DNA of 49,811 nt from Candidatus Scybalocola faecigallinarum (GCA_018711005.1 DVIT01000046.1:1-49811); one strand, 5' to 3'. Counted from the first letter of the stretch, positions 1 to 8,837 are shown. The notes: generated from the sequence alone by a model not told the origin. Translations and numbers: made by a program.

Positions 1-47
1 TCATTTGTGAGTTCGATCAATTTTGCAAGTTGTGTTTTAGATTCCAC
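1..47 (-). CDS. Start of an unidentified protein (partial)
   Basis: The window cuts this gene after about 15 codons. On the minus strand a GGAGAAAGGA ribosome binding site (66-57) lies 9 bases before a GTG at 47, giving VESKTQLAKLIELTN and running off the edge. An ATG at 68 is also in frame, but it overlaps the binding site and is less likely. Too little is present to name a family. Confidence 0.4.
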   Translation of the reverse strand, partial: MESKTQLAKLIELTN

Positions 48-232
48 AGCTTCACATCCTTTCTCCATGAGGTGTGATCAAATTGAAAAACTGCACATGA
101 TATATGAAGCCATCTTTTGCACGTACCCATCAGTTGGGCAGCTTCACACATTTAGTGTAGCACACTCATGGGGATAATGCAATGACGGCGGCCCGGGGCT
201 GAATTTTAAAAAGTAAAAAATGTCAGCGTTTG

Positions 233-838
233 TTATCGAACAACACGATGTTTGCACATTCCCGTTTTACCGCATTTAGGACAGGTTAATCTGCGTTTTG
301 TAAACGTGTGATAGCCCTTTACATATTCGTCCATGTGGGGAACAAAGAGTTCCTTACAATGCGGACATTGAAAATAACCGGCTTTAATATCAAGCATTGC
401 CGCCGCCCCTATACCCGCTGCTCCCACGGCAATAGAGAACACAATTAATATAATCCGTACGATCGCAGGCAAGTCAATAAAAGACGCTATTATAACCAGG
501 GCACATACAGCAATGATAGTGATTGTGCCAGTAATCATGGACAATGCCATTTTTTTCCTGTTTTCTTCATTTTCTTTTACCAGGTTCATCATATTTCCCT
601 CTGCTTTCTTTTGGTAGTTTGTTTCAGAAACCTTTTCACCCGAAAGCAAATCGTTGACCGTAATATCTAATGCCGCACATAATGGCAGCATTAGAGAAAC
701 TTCGGGAAGTCCTTTTCCGCACTCCCATTTGGAAATGGTTTTATCGCTAATGGAAAGTGCGTCGGCAAGCTGCCTTTGGGTAAGATTCTTTGATTTTCTT
801 GATTCGGCTATAAATTTGCCGATCCGGATTTGATCCAT
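233..838 (-). CDS. XRE-family regulator with membrane region and C-terminal zinc ribbon
   Basis: 201 residues. The N-terminal part (about 5-65) is a Cro/C1-type helix-turn-helix; the segment QRQLADALSISDKTISKWE is typical. A linker follows, then a hydrophobic stretch at about 97-150 that can form two membrane helices. The C-terminal part carries CPHC and CPKC pairs, a likely zinc ribbon. The protein is probably a membrane-anchored DNA-binding regulator; its target and signal are unknown. It has its own upstream region with a palindromic operator candidate (893-932), so autoregulation is likely. The start ATG at 838 follows a purine-rich GAAAGGGGGAAAG stretch. It is transcribed away from the DUF2975 pair. 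Confidence 0.85.
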   Translation of the reverse strand: MDQIRIGKFIAESRKSKNLTQRQLADALSISDKTISKWECGKGLPEVSLMLPLCAALDITVNDLLSGEKVSETNYQKKAEGNMMNLVKENEENRKKMALSMITGTITIIAVCALVIIASFIDLPAIVRIILIVFSIAVGAAGIGAAAMLDIKAGYFQCPHCKELFVPHMDEYVKGYHTFTKRRLTCPKCGKTGMCKHRVVR

Positions 839-864
839 GAGTTTCTTTCCCCCTTTCTGCCTTT

Positions 865-870
865 ATTATA
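865..870 (-). promoter_or_regulatory. -10 box of the XRE regulator gene
   Basis: A perfect TATAAT on the minus strand lies 27 bases before the start codon. The -35 position (888-893) is a poor match and abuts the palindromic repeat at 893-932, which suggests a regulated promoter. Confidence 0.45.
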
Positions 871-892
871 GGTAATGGGAACTTAATAAACA

Positions 893-932
893 CACACGAA
901 GCGTAGAGTTTTGTGTATCTACGAAGCGTAGA
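893..932. promoter_or_regulatory. Two-copy palindromic operator candidate
   Basis: TCTACGAAGCGTAGA at 918-932 is a perfect 15-base palindrome (TCTACG / CGTAGA around AAG). A second copy at 893-907 matches at 12 of 15 positions, with ACGAAGCGTAGA identical. The centres are 25 bp apart, just upstream of the XRE gene promoter. This is the expected arrangement for an autoregulatory XRE operator, though binding is inferred. Confidence 0.5.
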
Positions 933-1220
933 ATTGAATATTATGGTAGTTTTCTGACATTCATCTGTCAATAGGATTTTTTTGCTATGAGACAAGATAT
1001 ATATTCCGTATTTAAACCATCCTTAAGTTTTCGCTGTAAGACTAAGATCATATAAAAACTCAATTTTGGAAAAATGTGTATTTACTAACTCCAAATGTCG
1101 GAAAAACGTGTTATTCCGCTTTACCTTGGCAGAAAAACGAAAGAGCTGCTTTGGTGTAGAGCTGGGGCATATTGCATGAGAATTACCATTAAAAAATTAA
1201 CGATAAACATTAAATATTTA
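933..1220. other. Intergenic region without recognisable gene
   Basis: AT-rich sequence between the operator of the XRE gene and the promoter of the DUF2975 pair. I see no convincing coding frame, RNA gene or repeat in it. Confidence 0.4.
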
Positions 1221-1249
1221 TTGACATACTTAAAATACTCACCTATAAT
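1221..1249 (+). promoter_or_regulatory. Consensus sigma-A promoter for the DUF2975 operon
   Basis: TTGACA (1221-1226) and TATAAT (1244-1249) are separated by exactly 17 bp, a fully consensus vegetative promoter. It lies 44 bp before the start at 1294. Confidence 0.85.
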
Positions 1250-1293
1250 GAAGATAGAAGATAAAATGTAAAGATACCAGAAAAGGAGCGGTG

Positions 1294-1926
1294 ATGAAAA
1301 TGAAGCTGAAACAAAGCGTTTTAGAGGGGGCTTTTATAAGCTCCGGAGCGCGGGCTTTGCGGGTGTTATGTGTTTTGTCCATGATCTTTTGTGTCTTGTG
1401 CATGGCATTAAGTGTTATGGGGCGCCAGACCTTTGATCTTGTTACAGAGTCCGGAAGCTATGAGGATGCCATCTATGCCGAGAAGGATCATGAACCGGCG
1501 ATGCGGGGGCTGACGGTGTCCATGTCGGATCAGGTTCATGTCCGGGCCGGCGATCCCCAGCATATCCAGTGGACGATCCAGGTGGGATTATCTTTGATGT
1601 ATGCCCTGGATATTGTTCCTTTCTTTATTGCCTGTTGGTTTTTGTACCAGGTATTTTCTAATATTATCCAAAAGAAGATATTTGTTGAGGAAAATGCCTC
1701 CTGCCTGTTCTATTATGGTGTGCTTCAGTGCGGTGTTTCGGTTTTGGCGCCATTTTTAAAGATTTTTATCAGCTTTGTGGTAAACCAGGTTTCCGCGGAC
1801 AGTATTTATGTTTCCACAGGCTCGGGACTGCTTAGCGGACTTATCCCAGGCATTGCTTTTATTATTGCGTCATATATTATCCATTATGGCATATATTTAC
1901 AAGATGAGGTGGATCATACATTATGA
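1294..1926 (+). CDS. DUF2975 family membrane protein
   Basis: About 210 residues with four hydrophobic segments (near residues 22-45, 100-122, 145-165 and 182-203), the layout of DUF2975 integral membrane proteins. The function of the family is not known. It is coupled to a tiny XRE regulator whose ATG overlaps its stop (ATGA at 1923), a pairing often seen in Firmicutes and resembling yobD/yozG-type loci. ATG 1294 is preferred because GGAG (1285-1288) lies 5 bases before it; GTG 1291 is only 2 bases from the site, and ATG 1300 is also possible. The gene is driven by the consensus promoter at 1221. Confidence 0.8.
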   Translation: MKMKLKQSVLEGAFISSGARALRVLCVLSMIFCVLCMALSVMGRQTFDLVTESGSYEDAIYAEKDHEPAMRGLTVSMSDQVHVRAGDPQHIQWTIQVGLSLMYALDIVPFFIACWFLYQVFSNIIQKKIFVEENASCLFYYGVLQCGVSVLAPFLKIFISFVVNQVSADSIYVSTGSGLLSGLIPGIAFIIASYIIHYGIYLQDEVDHTL

Positions 1927-2138
1927 TCATTATACGTTTGGATCGGGTTTTGGCAGACAGGAAGATGCGGTTAAATGATCTGGCAGAGAAAGTGGGGATT
2001 TCCAACGTAAATCTTTCCTATTTAAAAACAGGAAAGGTTAAGGCGATCCGTTTTACCACTTTGGATGCCATTTGCAAGGTGTTAAAATGTCAGCCGGGAG
2101 ATATTCTTGAATATGTGGAGGATGAAGAAGAAGCTTAA
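1923..2138 (+). CDS. Small XRE regulator, YozG type
   Basis: 71 residues consisting of little more than one helix-turn-helix (LNDLAEKVGISNVNLSYLK, then TLDAICKVLKCQPGDILEY). This is the compact Cro/C1-type form annotated as YozG-like and commonly paired with DUF2975 proteins. The start overlaps the stop of the upstream gene by four bases, so the two are translationally coupled. The pair may sense membrane state and regulate its own operon, which is an inference from organisation only. Confidence 0.85.
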   Translation: MIIIRLDRVLADRKMRLNDLAEKVGISNVNLSYLKTGKVKAIRFTTLDAICKVLKCQPGDILEYVEDEEEA

Positions 2139-2143
2139 ATGGG

Positions 2144-2200
2144 GCTCCTCTTTCCACTTTCCACCATTTTTTATAAAAGTGGGGGAAGGGAAAGAGGAGC
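2144..2200 (+). terminator. Long hairpin after the DUF2975 operon
   Basis: Arms GCTCCTCTTTCC (2144-2155) and GGAAAGAGGAGC (2189-2200) pair perfectly. The region between holds further complementary CCAC/GTGG. The T tract after it is weak, so termination is probably completed by the next hairpin. Confidence 0.5.
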
Positions 2201-2218
2201 TTTGCTGTGGAGACGGAG

Positions 2219-2242
2219 GTGGGAGCGTGTCCCACTTTTTTT
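2219..2242 (+). terminator. Intrinsic terminator
   Basis: Stem GTGGGA / TCCCAC with a five-base loop, followed directly by seven T residues. It separates the DUF2975 operon from the dcw cluster. Confidence 0.75.
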
Positions 2243-2445
2243 GAAAAATGGGAAATAAAACGGGATTTTTTCCTTAGAAAAAACTTGAAAGTGAAAAAAT
2301 ACCGGTTTTTTTCTAACAAAAACCGTGCCAAAGTGGGGGATCATAGTCAAAACAGACCTGTCCCGGCGGGATGGAAATACCTGGAAAAAGCCGCGAAAAC
2401 CTTGATAAAACAAGGGAAATTAAAAATATTTTAACAAATTTTCTA

Positions 2446-2474
2446 TTGCGAAATTGCCGGGATTAATATACAAT
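2446..2474 (+). promoter_or_regulatory. Promoter of mraZ and the dcw cluster
   Basis: TTGCGA (2446-2451), a 17-bp spacer and TACAAT (2469-2474). The predicted transcript start near 2481 falls at the first GTGG box of the array that follows. Confidence 0.6.
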
Positions 2475-2482
2475 AGTACCAT

Positions 2483-2535
2483 AAGTGGTGAAAAGTGGTA
2501 GAGAGTGGTGGAAAATGGAAATCTCGTGGTAGAGT
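2483..2535 (+). promoter_or_regulatory. MraZ-box array (predicted autoregulatory operator)
   Basis: GTGG occurs at 2485, 2495 and 2505, a degenerate ATGG at 2516, and GTGG again at 2526. The core copies have the form AAGTGGTGAA / AAGTGGTAGA / GAGTGGTGGA. Spacing is 10-11 bp, so all boxes lie on one face of the helix. MraZ proteins are known to repress the dcw cluster by binding short G-rich direct repeats in front of their own gene; this array is in that position, over the transcript start. Confidence 0.7.
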
Positions 2536-2564
2536 GTTCCTTTTCCCCGGGCAGGTGATGTAGT

Positions 2565-3002
2565 ATGTTTATAGGCGAGTACAATCATACAATTGATTCC
2601 AAGGGACGTTTGATCGTTCCATCCAAGTTCCGTGAGGCCTTAGGGGATGAGTTTGTAGTGACCAAAGGGCTTGACGGATGTTTGTTTGTATATCCTATGG
2701 AAGAATGGACTGCTTTCACCGACAAATTAAAAGAACTGCCCCTGACCAAAAAAGATGCCCGTCAGTTTTCCCGCTTTTTCCTTGCCGGTGCCGCTTCCTG
2801 CGAAGTGGATAAACAGGGAAGGATTTTAATTCCGGCCGTGCTGAGAGAGTTTGCCGGTCTGGAAAAAGATGCTGTGCTTGTAGGTGTGTCCAGCCGTATC
2901 GAGATTTGGAGCCGCAGCAACTGGGAGAAGATCAGCGATGTGGACATTGAAGATATGGACAATATTGCCGAGCATATGGAAGATATTGGAATTACATTCT
3001 GA
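2565..3002 (+). CDS. mraZ: Transcriptional regulator MraZ
   Basis: 145 residues, the usual MraZ length, beginning [19 protein letters not shown]. It contains two AbrB-like halves, each with a DSKGR / DKQGR-type signature (near residues 11-16 and 83-88). MraZ forms a ring-shaped oligomer that binds direct repeats in its own promoter and represses the dcw operon. The first gene of the cluster here, it is followed at once by rsmH, the conserved order. The ribosome binding site AGGTGATG lies just before the ATG. Confidence 0.97.
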   Translation: MFIGEYNHTIDSKGRLIVPSKFREALGDEFVVTKGLDGCLFVYPMEEWTAFTDKLKELPLTKKDARQFSRFFLAGAASCEVDKQGRILIPAVLREFAGLEKDAVLVGVSSRIEIWSRSNWEKISDVDIEDMDNIAEHMEDIGITF

Positions 3003-3019
3003 TTGATGGAGGCCTGATG

Positions 3020-3967
3020 ATGGAGACATCTGTGGAATTTAAGCACGTATCTATTATGGTAGATGAAGTGATTGAGAATCTGGATATAAAGAGCGACGGA
3101 ATTTATGTAGACGGAACCTTAGGCGGGGCCGGACATGCCTGGCATATTTGCAGCAGGCTGGGTGAAAACGGCCGGTTTATTGGCATTGACCAGGATGAGG
3201 CGGCTATTGAGGCCAGCAAAAAGCGCCTGGCAGAATTTGGCGATAAGGTTCACGTTGTCCGCAGCAACTACTGCCATATGAAAGATTTACTGTGGCAGAT
3301 GGAAATTGACAAGGTGGATGGCATACTGCTGGATCTGGGAGTTTCTTCCTATCAGTTTGATAATGCTGCCCGGGGATTTTCCTACAGGGAAGATGCACCC
3401 CTGGACATGCGTATGGACCAGCGGCAGGAGATGACGGCCAGAGACATTGTGAACACATACAGTGAAAGTGAATTATACCGGATCATCCGTGATTTCGGAG
3501 AAGACCGGTTTGCGAAAAATATAGCAAAGCATATTTGCCAGGCCCGGCAGAAAAAGCCTATTGAGACGACCTTTGAGCTGACAGAGATCATTAAGGGCGC
3601 CATTCCCATGAAGATCCGGGCTACAGGCGGCCATCCGGCAAAGAAAACCTTTCAGGCCATTCGTATTGAACTGAACCAGGAGCTGGCTGTACTGCAGAAC
3701 AGTCTCAACGACATGATCGACCTGCTTAATGCAAATGGCCGTATATGCATCATCACCTTTCACTCTCTGGAAGACCGGATCGTAAAAACGATCTTTAAGA
3801 AGAATGAGAATCCCTGTGTGTGTCCCCCTAATTTCCCGGTATGCATGTGCGGGAAAAAATCAAAAGGAAAAGTGATCACACGTAAACCTATTATTCCGTC
3901 TGAAAAAGAGATGGAAGAAAATCCCCGCTCTAAAAGTGCAAAGCTGCGGGTATTTATGAAGGAGTGA
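3020..3967 (+). CDS. rsmH: 16S rRNA (cytosine1402-N4)-methyltransferase
   Basis: About 315 residues. RsmH (MraW) methylates N4 of C1402 in the decoding centre of 16S rRNA using S-adenosylmethionine. The N-terminus [13 protein letters not shown] and the SAM-binding segment [10 protein letters not shown] (about 31-41) are diagnostic, as are the [12 protein letters not shown] block and the C-terminal [11 protein letters not shown] cysteine-rich stretch ([13 protein letters not shown]) near the end is common in clostridial members. GGAGG at 3008-3012 favours the second of two tandem ATGs (3020, spacing 7) over 3017. The stop overlaps the next frame. Confidence 0.96.
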   Translation: METSVEFKHVSIMVDEVIENLDIKSDGIYVDGTLGGAGHAWHICSRLGENGRFIGIDQDEAAIEASKKRLAEFGDKVHVVRSNYCHMKDLLWQMEIDKVDGILLDLGVSSYQFDNAARGFSYREDAPLDMRMDQRQEMTARDIVNTYSESELYRIIRDFGEDRFAKNIAKHICQARQKKPIETTFELTEIIKGAIPMKIRATGGHPAKKTFQAIRIELNQELAVLQNSLNDMIDLLNANGRICIITFHSLEDRIVKTIFKKNENPCVCPPNFPVCMCGKKSKGKVITRKPIIPSEKEMEENPRSKSAKLRVFMKE

Positions 3968-3972
3968 AGGAC

Positions 3973-4515
3973 ATGCCACAAAGCAGACAGACAGTAAGAC
4001 GCAGCCAACGGCCGTCAAACACGTACAATATGGGATATGTGGATGGAAATACAGTTCGGAAACTGGAACCGGCTCCTTACAAAGAACGTAAATCAAGGGA
4101 ACAGATCCGCCGTGAACGGGAAGCGAAGCGGCGGGAGGCCGTGCGTGCAAAAAATCAGGAGATTGCGGTGCGCAATCGGGCAAAAATGCTTAAGATCGAT
4201 CTTAAGTATGCGATTTTTCTTGGTGCGGCAATGATGATCACATTGCTTATGTGTATTTATTACCTGAACCTTCAGAGCCGGCTTTCTGCGCAGAACAGTG
4301 AGATTTCCAGCCTGAAAAGCCAGCTGACTGAACTTACCGATGCCAATCAGGCAACGAGGGAAAGACTGAATAATGCTATTGATCTGGAAGCTGTTTACGA
4401 GCTTGCCACAAGCGAGCTTGGAATGGACTATCCGTCTGAAGATCAGATCATTTATTATTCCGGATCCACCGACGACTATGTAAAGCAGTATAAAGAAATC
4501 CCTCAGTCCGATTGA
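3973..4515 (+). CDS. ftsL: FtsL-like cell division protein
   Basis: About 180 residues with a basic cytoplasmic N-terminus (about 1-75, rich in Arg, Lys and Glu), one transmembrane helix (about 79-100) and an extracytoplasmic coiled coil with heptad Leu/Ile spacing. This is the architecture of FtsL, which joins FtsQ/DivIB and DivIC/FtsB in the septal complex that activates the FtsW-PBP synthase. Sequence conservation in FtsL is low, so the call rests on topology and on its fixed place between rsmH and the PBP. ATG 3973 follows GGAG (3961-3964) at 8 bases; a GTG at 3964 overlapping the rsmH stop is an alternative. Confidence 0.8.
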   Translation: MPQSRQTVRRSQRPSNTYNMGYVDGNTVRKLEPAPYKERKSREQIRREREAKRREAVRAKNQEIAVRNRAKMLKIDLKYAIFLGAAMMITLLMCIYYLNLQSRLSAQNSEISSLKSQLTELTDANQATRERLNNAIDLEAVYELATSELGMDYPSEDQIIYYSGSTDDYVKQYKEIPQSD

Positions 4516-4553
4516 TGAAAAGACAGATGAAAAAAATAGTAGCAGATGATAGA

Positions 4554-4591
4554 AACGGGGCTGTTGCAGAAAGTTGCGGCAACCTCGTTTT
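4554..4591 (+). terminator. Hairpin with short U tract between ftsL and the PBP
   Basis: Arms at 4554-4567 and 4576-4589 pair over 14 positions with one mismatch and some G-U pairs, followed by TTTT. It may act as a partial terminator or attenuator that lowers PBP expression relative to ftsL. Confidence 0.4.
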
Positions 4592-4624
4592 CCATATGTG
4601 ACTGATTAAAAAATGGAGGACAGA

Positions 4625-6991
4625 ATGAGACAGAATCGTCAAAAAAGGCGTCCGGCCGCCAGGCCCCGCCCGGAAAGGGCCTCATCCGGTAATCTTATCC
4701 CCATGAGGCAAAGAAGAAAAAGGCTGCCCAGACAGAAACCACCCAGACGTTTTTTAAGAGACAACCGGAGGAAGCTCCTGGTAGCTTTCGGTTCTATTGT
4801 TTTGCTTTTGACAGCTCTTATTGTAAGACTTACCTATATAAATGTGTCCAGCGGAGAAACCTATACCCGACAGGTACTGTCCCAGCTGAATTATAACAGT
4901 ACAACAATTCCTTACCGAAGAGGGGATATTACTGACCGGAACGGAACGATCCTGGCAACCAGTGAAAAAGTTTATAATCTGATCCTGGATGCCTATGTAT
5001 TAAATAACTCCAAAGTAAAGGAGACAGGCGATTGCGTGGATCCGACATTGGATATTTTGGAGGAATACTTTGGCCTGGAAAAAAGCTATGTCCAGGACAT
5101 CCTTGACGAGAATCCGGAGAGCCGCTACATTGTAATGCTTCAGGATCTGACCTATGATGAAGTTGAGCCTTATTACAGTCTGATCAACTCTGAGGAAGAA
5201 GCAGATCAGGAAGTAAGCCAGTATATTAAAGGTATCTGGTTTGAAGATGATTATATCCGCCGGTATCCTTATAATACTCTGGCCTGTGATGTTATCGGCT
5301 TTACTGTGGATGGCAATGTAGGCACCTACGGAATCGAGCAGTATTATAATGATGTGCTGAATGGGGTTGATGGCCGTGAGTATGGATATTTGACAGAGGA
5401 GACAGACCTGGAACGGACAACCATTGCTCCGGTGAATGGAGAAAACGTCCAGCTGACCATTGATGTAAACATTCAGCGGATCATTGAAGAAAAAATATGG
5501 GAATTTAATGAAGCTATCGGCAGTATGAATACAGCAGTCATTGTTATGGATTCCAACAATGGCGAGATCCTTGGAATGGCCAGTTACCCGGTGTATAATC
5601 TGAACGACCCGAGAGATCTGAGCAACTATTATACGGATGAAGAACTTGAAGAATATACCGATGAAGAACAGACCGTCATCTATAACGAGCTGTGGCGCAA
5701 TTTTGTTATTTCCGATACCTATGAGCCGGGTTCTACAGCAAAGGTCTTTACTGTGGCCGCTGCCCTGGATGAGGATATTGTAAAATCCACGGATACCTTT
5801 GTTTGTGACGGAGGGGAGCGGTTTGAGGATGGCAATAGCTATACATCTATTCCATGTAACGGCCTTCACGGGACCTTAGACCTGGCAGGCGCATTGATGC
5901 ATTCCTGCAACGATGCCTTAATGCAGATCGGCGCTGCTATGGGAAAAAGTACCTTTATTAAGTACCAGTCCGAGTTTAATTTTGGCCAGCTGACCAATAT
6001 TGATCTTCCTGGTGAGGCCAGTGCATCGACACTGCTTTATAATGAGGACAACATGGGGCCGGTGGAACTGGCAACCAACTCTTTCGGACAGGGCTTTAAT
6101 GCTACAGCCATTCAGGTGGCGGCGGCCTTTTGCTCAGTCGTTAATGGGGGCAGCTACTATCAGCCCCATATGGTCAGCCAGATCAGCACAGAGTCCGGCA
6201 GTATTGTGGAAACTATGGAGTCTGAGCTGATGCGGACAACCGTTTCTCAGGAAACCAGTGAATTTATTAAAGACGCACTGTTAAAAACTGTAGGAGAGTA
6301 TCAGTCCGATGGCTCCCTTCTTCAGGGAAGCGGAAGCTATGCTTATATTGAAGGCTATACCATTGCCGGAAAAACCGGTACAGCAGAAAAACGCCCGCTT
6401 ACGGATGGAAAGTGTACCGTATCTTTCTTAAGCTGTGCGCCGGCTGAAAATCCTGAGGTTGTTGTGTATGTTGTTATTGACGAGCCCCAGACAGCAGACC
6501 AGGGCGTCAGCTCTTTGGCAACGATCATGAGCAGAAAGATTTATGAAGAACTTCTGCCGTATTTACAGATCTTTTCCGACAGCGCATCAGATACAGACGA
6601 AACAGAAACAGAAACTGAAACCACCCAGAGCGAGACCGCAGAAAGTGAGACTGGAGAAAGCGAAACTTCTGAAAGTGAGACCGGAGAAAGCGAGACCGGA
6701 ACCGATGAAAGTGCAGGGAGCAGTTCTTCTGTGACCACTTCCGGCAGCAGCACCTTTGCATGGCCCCACTTAACCGATGAGGAAAAAAATCAGGTGATCC
6801 TGGAGTATCTGGGCATGTCAAACAGCGTGGAATCGCGCAGCGATGTGCGTCCCGGTGCAGAAACAGTGGAGGAGATGCGCGCCCAGGAAGCTGCTGAAGC
6901 AGAATCAGAAACTGATGAGTCTGAGACAGACGAATCCCAAAGCGATGAATCTCAATCCGATGAATCGGAAAGCGATACATCAGAGCAATGA
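4625..6991 (+). CDS. Class B penicillin-binding protein with Ser/Glu/Thr-rich tail
   Basis: 788 residues. A long basic cytoplasmic N-terminus (about 1-50) is followed by one membrane helix (about 52-70), a PBP dimerisation domain (RRGDITDRNGTILA near 98-112), and a transpeptidase domain with all three active-site motifs: STAK (Ser370, Lys373), SCN (427-429) and KTGT (from 583). It cross-links septal or cortex peptidoglycan with FtsW; FtsI/PBP2B or SpoVD are the nearest named groups, and the C-terminal PASTA repeats of many of these are absent. Instead the tail is low-complexity and acidic, with repeats such as ESETGESE and DESQSDES. ATG 4625 is chosen because GGAGGA (4615-4620) sits four bases before it and overlaps the ATG at 4613. 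Confidence 0.9.
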   Translation: MRQNRQKRRPAARPRPERASSGNLIPMRQRRKRLPRQKPPRRFLRDNRRKLLVAFGSIVLLLTALIVRLTYINVSSGETYTRQVLSQLNYNSTTIPYRRGDITDRNGTILATSEKVYNLILDAYVLNNSKVKETGDCVDPTLDILEEYFGLEKSYVQDILDENPESRYIVMLQDLTYDEVEPYYSLINSEEEADQEVSQYIKGIWFEDDYIRRYPYNTLACDVIGFTVDGNVGTYGIEQYYNDVLNGVDGREYGYLTEETDLERTTIAPVNGENVQLTIDVNIQRIIEEKIWEFNEAIGSMNTAVIVMDSNNGEILGMASYPVYNLNDPRDLSNYYTDEELEEYTDEEQTVIYNELWRNFVISDTYEPGSTAKVFTVAAALDEDIVKSTDTFVCDGGERFEDGNSYTSIPCNGLHGTLDLAGALMHSCNDALMQIGAAMGKSTFIKYQSEFNFGQLTNIDLPGEASASTLLYNEDNMGPVELATNSFGQGFNATAIQVAAAFCSVVNGGSYYQPHMVSQISTESGSIVETMESELMRTTVSQETSEFIKDALLKTVGEYQSDGSLLQGSGSYAYIEGYTIAGKTGTAEKRPLTDGKCTVSFLSCAPAENPEVVVYVVIDEPQTADQGVSSLATIMSRKIYEELLPYLQIFSDSASDTDETETETETTQSETAESETGESETSESETGESETGTDESAGSSSSVTTSGSSTFAWPHLTDEEKNQVILEYLGMSNSVESRSDVRPGAETVEEMRAQEAAEAESETDESETDESQSDESQSDESESDTSEQ

Positions 6992-7079
6992 CCTTCCTGA
7001 AAGGAAAACAAATGCATACATGTACCGGAATGGTCATAAAATAAATCAATAAAATGATGAGCGAAGGTGAAAGCCGGTT

Positions 7080-8837
7080 TTGCTTTTTTATCATCGCAGA
7101 AAAATACGCATATGCATGTGGGTGTTTTTATGTGTCGCTTTAGGTCTTTCCATTTGGCTGGGCTTCCTTATGATCCCTGAGTCCGGATATTATGAAGAAC
7201 GGGCCGGCGATCTCCATGAGCGGGAGCGCGCTATTAAAGCGGCCCGGGGCAGGATCTATGACCGCAACGGCATTGTGCTGGCAGACAACCAGTCGGTATG
7301 TACGGTTACTGTGATCCATAACCAGATCACAGACCCGGAGCAGGTGATCCAGGTGCTGTCCCGGGAACTGGATATAGATGAGGCAACGGTGCGCAAGCGG
7401 GTTGAAAAGGTCAGCTCCATTGAGCGGATCAAGTCCAATGTGCCAAAGGCTGTGGGGGATGTGATCCGCAGCTACAAGCTGGATGGCGTTAATGTGGATG
7501 AGGATTATGCCCGGTATTATCCTTACGGGTCACTGGCATCAAAAGTGCTGGGATTTACCGGCGGGGATAATCAGGGCATTATCGGCCTGGAGGTGAAATA
7601 TAATGATTACCTTCAGGGCACGGAGGGCGCCATTTTAACAACCACGGACGTCCGGGGCCTGGAAGTGGAAAATGCGGCAGAAAAACGTATTGAGCCGGTC
7701 AACGGCATGGATCTGTATACAAGCATTGACTACAATATGCAGGCCTATGCCCAGCAGGTGGCCGATAAGATCCTGGAGCAGAAGGAGGCCAAAGGCGTTT
7801 CCATTATTTTAATGAATCCACAAAACGGAGAGATTTACGCCATGGTCAATGCTCCGGAATTTGATCTGAACGAGCCTTATGTTTTTACTGCCGCAGTGGA
7901 AGGAGATGAGGCCCTGGCCGGGTTAAGCGATAACGACAAACTGAACCAAATGTGGCGCAATACATGTATTAATGACACCTATGAGCCGGGATCGACCTTT
8001 AAGATCATTACTGCAGCATCAGCCCTGGAGGACGGGGTAGTCAGCCTTAATGATACATTTTCCTGTCCGGGCTACTGTATTGTAGAGGACCGCAGGATCC
8101 GGTGCCACAAAACTACAGGTCATGGAAGCGAAACCTTCCTGGAAGGTTTTATGAATTCCTGCAACCCGGTGTTTATAAATGTAGGCGCCAGAGTCGGGAT
8201 CAACAGCATGTACAGCCATTTTACAGACCTGGGCCTGTTTGAAAAAACAGGAGTGGATCTTCCGGGAGAATCCGGCTCCATTATGCATGACGTTGATGGA
8301 GTGGGAGCCGTGGAGCTGGCGACAATCTCTTTTGGACAGTCCTTCCAGATCACGCCGCTGCAGCTGCTCCGGTCCGTCAGTGCCATTATTAACGGCGGCA
8401 CCCTTGTCACGCCTCATTTTGCCGTGTCAGCAGCAGATGAAGATTTTTCCGTTGTGGAAAAGTTTACATATGAAACGTCCGATTGCGGACTGTCTGAGGC
8501 AACCTGCGAGACGATGAAAATGATGCTGGAAAAGGTGGTGTCTGAGGGCACGGGAAACAAAGCCTATATTGAAGGCTACAGTATTGGCGGAAAGACAGCT
8601 ACATCCCAGAAGCTTCCAAGAAATTCGGGAAAATATATTGCCTCCTTTCTTGGCTTTGCACCTGCCGATGATCCCCAGATCATCGGGCTGATCATGATCG
8701 ATGAACCGACGGGTACCTATTACGGCGGTACGATTGCCGCCCCTGTAATGAAAGAAGTGTTTGAAAATGTTTTGCCATATTTAGGAATAGAAGCTGTTCA
8801 GGCAGCAGAGGACACACAGGCGTCCGGGGAGCAGTAA
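7080..8837 (+). CDS. Second class B penicillin-binding protein, SpoVD/PBP2-like
   Basis: 585 residues: a short basic N-terminus, a membrane helix (about 11-31), a dimerisation domain (ARGRIYDRNGIVLADN near 55-70) and a transpeptidase domain. Active-site motifs are STFK (Ser305, Lys308) and SCN (360-362). The third motif reads KTAT at 505-508 instead of KTGT, an unusual replacement of the conserved glycine. Paired class B PBPs at this position usually comprise a divisome enzyme and SpoVD, the spore cortex enzyme; which is which cannot be settled here. The TTG start at 7080 is supported by GAAGGTGA about 9 bases upstream; an ATG at 7116 would cut into the membrane helix. Confidence 0.88.
   Translation: MLFYHRRKIRICMWVFLCVALGLSIWLGFLMIPESGYYEERAGDLHERERAIKAARGRIYDRNGIVLADNQSVCTVTVIHNQITDPEQVIQVLSRELDIDEATVRKRVEKVSSIERIKSNVPKAVGDVIRSYKLDGVNVDEDYARYYPYGSLASKVLGFTGGDNQGIIGLEVKYNDYLQGTEGAILTTTDVRGLEVENAAEKRIEPVNGMDLYTSIDYNMQAYAQQVADKILEQKEAKGVSIILMNPQNGEIYAMVNAPEFDLNEPYVFTAAVEGDEALAGLSDNDKLNQMWRNTCINDTYEPGSTFKIITAASALEDGVVSLNDTFSCPGYCIVEDRRIRCHKTTGHGSETFLEGFMNSCNPVFINVGARVGINSMYSHFTDLGLFEKTGVDLPGESGSIMHDVDGVGAVELATISFGQSFQITPLQLLRSVSAIINGGTLVTPHFAVSAADEDFSVVEKFTYETSDCGLSEATCETMKMMLEKVVSEGTGNKAYIEGYSIGGKTATSQKLPRNSGKYIASFLGFAPADDPQIIGLIMIDEPTGTYYGGTIAAPVMKEVFENVLPYLGIEAVQAAEDTQASGEQ

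Noticed and set aside
2053-2434. Three overlapping short frames before mraZ
   Set aside because: They lie across terminators and AT-rich sequence, have low-complexity Phe/Lys composition and no binding sites.
5000-5869. 289-codon open frame on the minus strand inside the first PBP gene
   Set aside because: It is antisense to a well-supported PBP, has no ribosome binding site and no family pattern.
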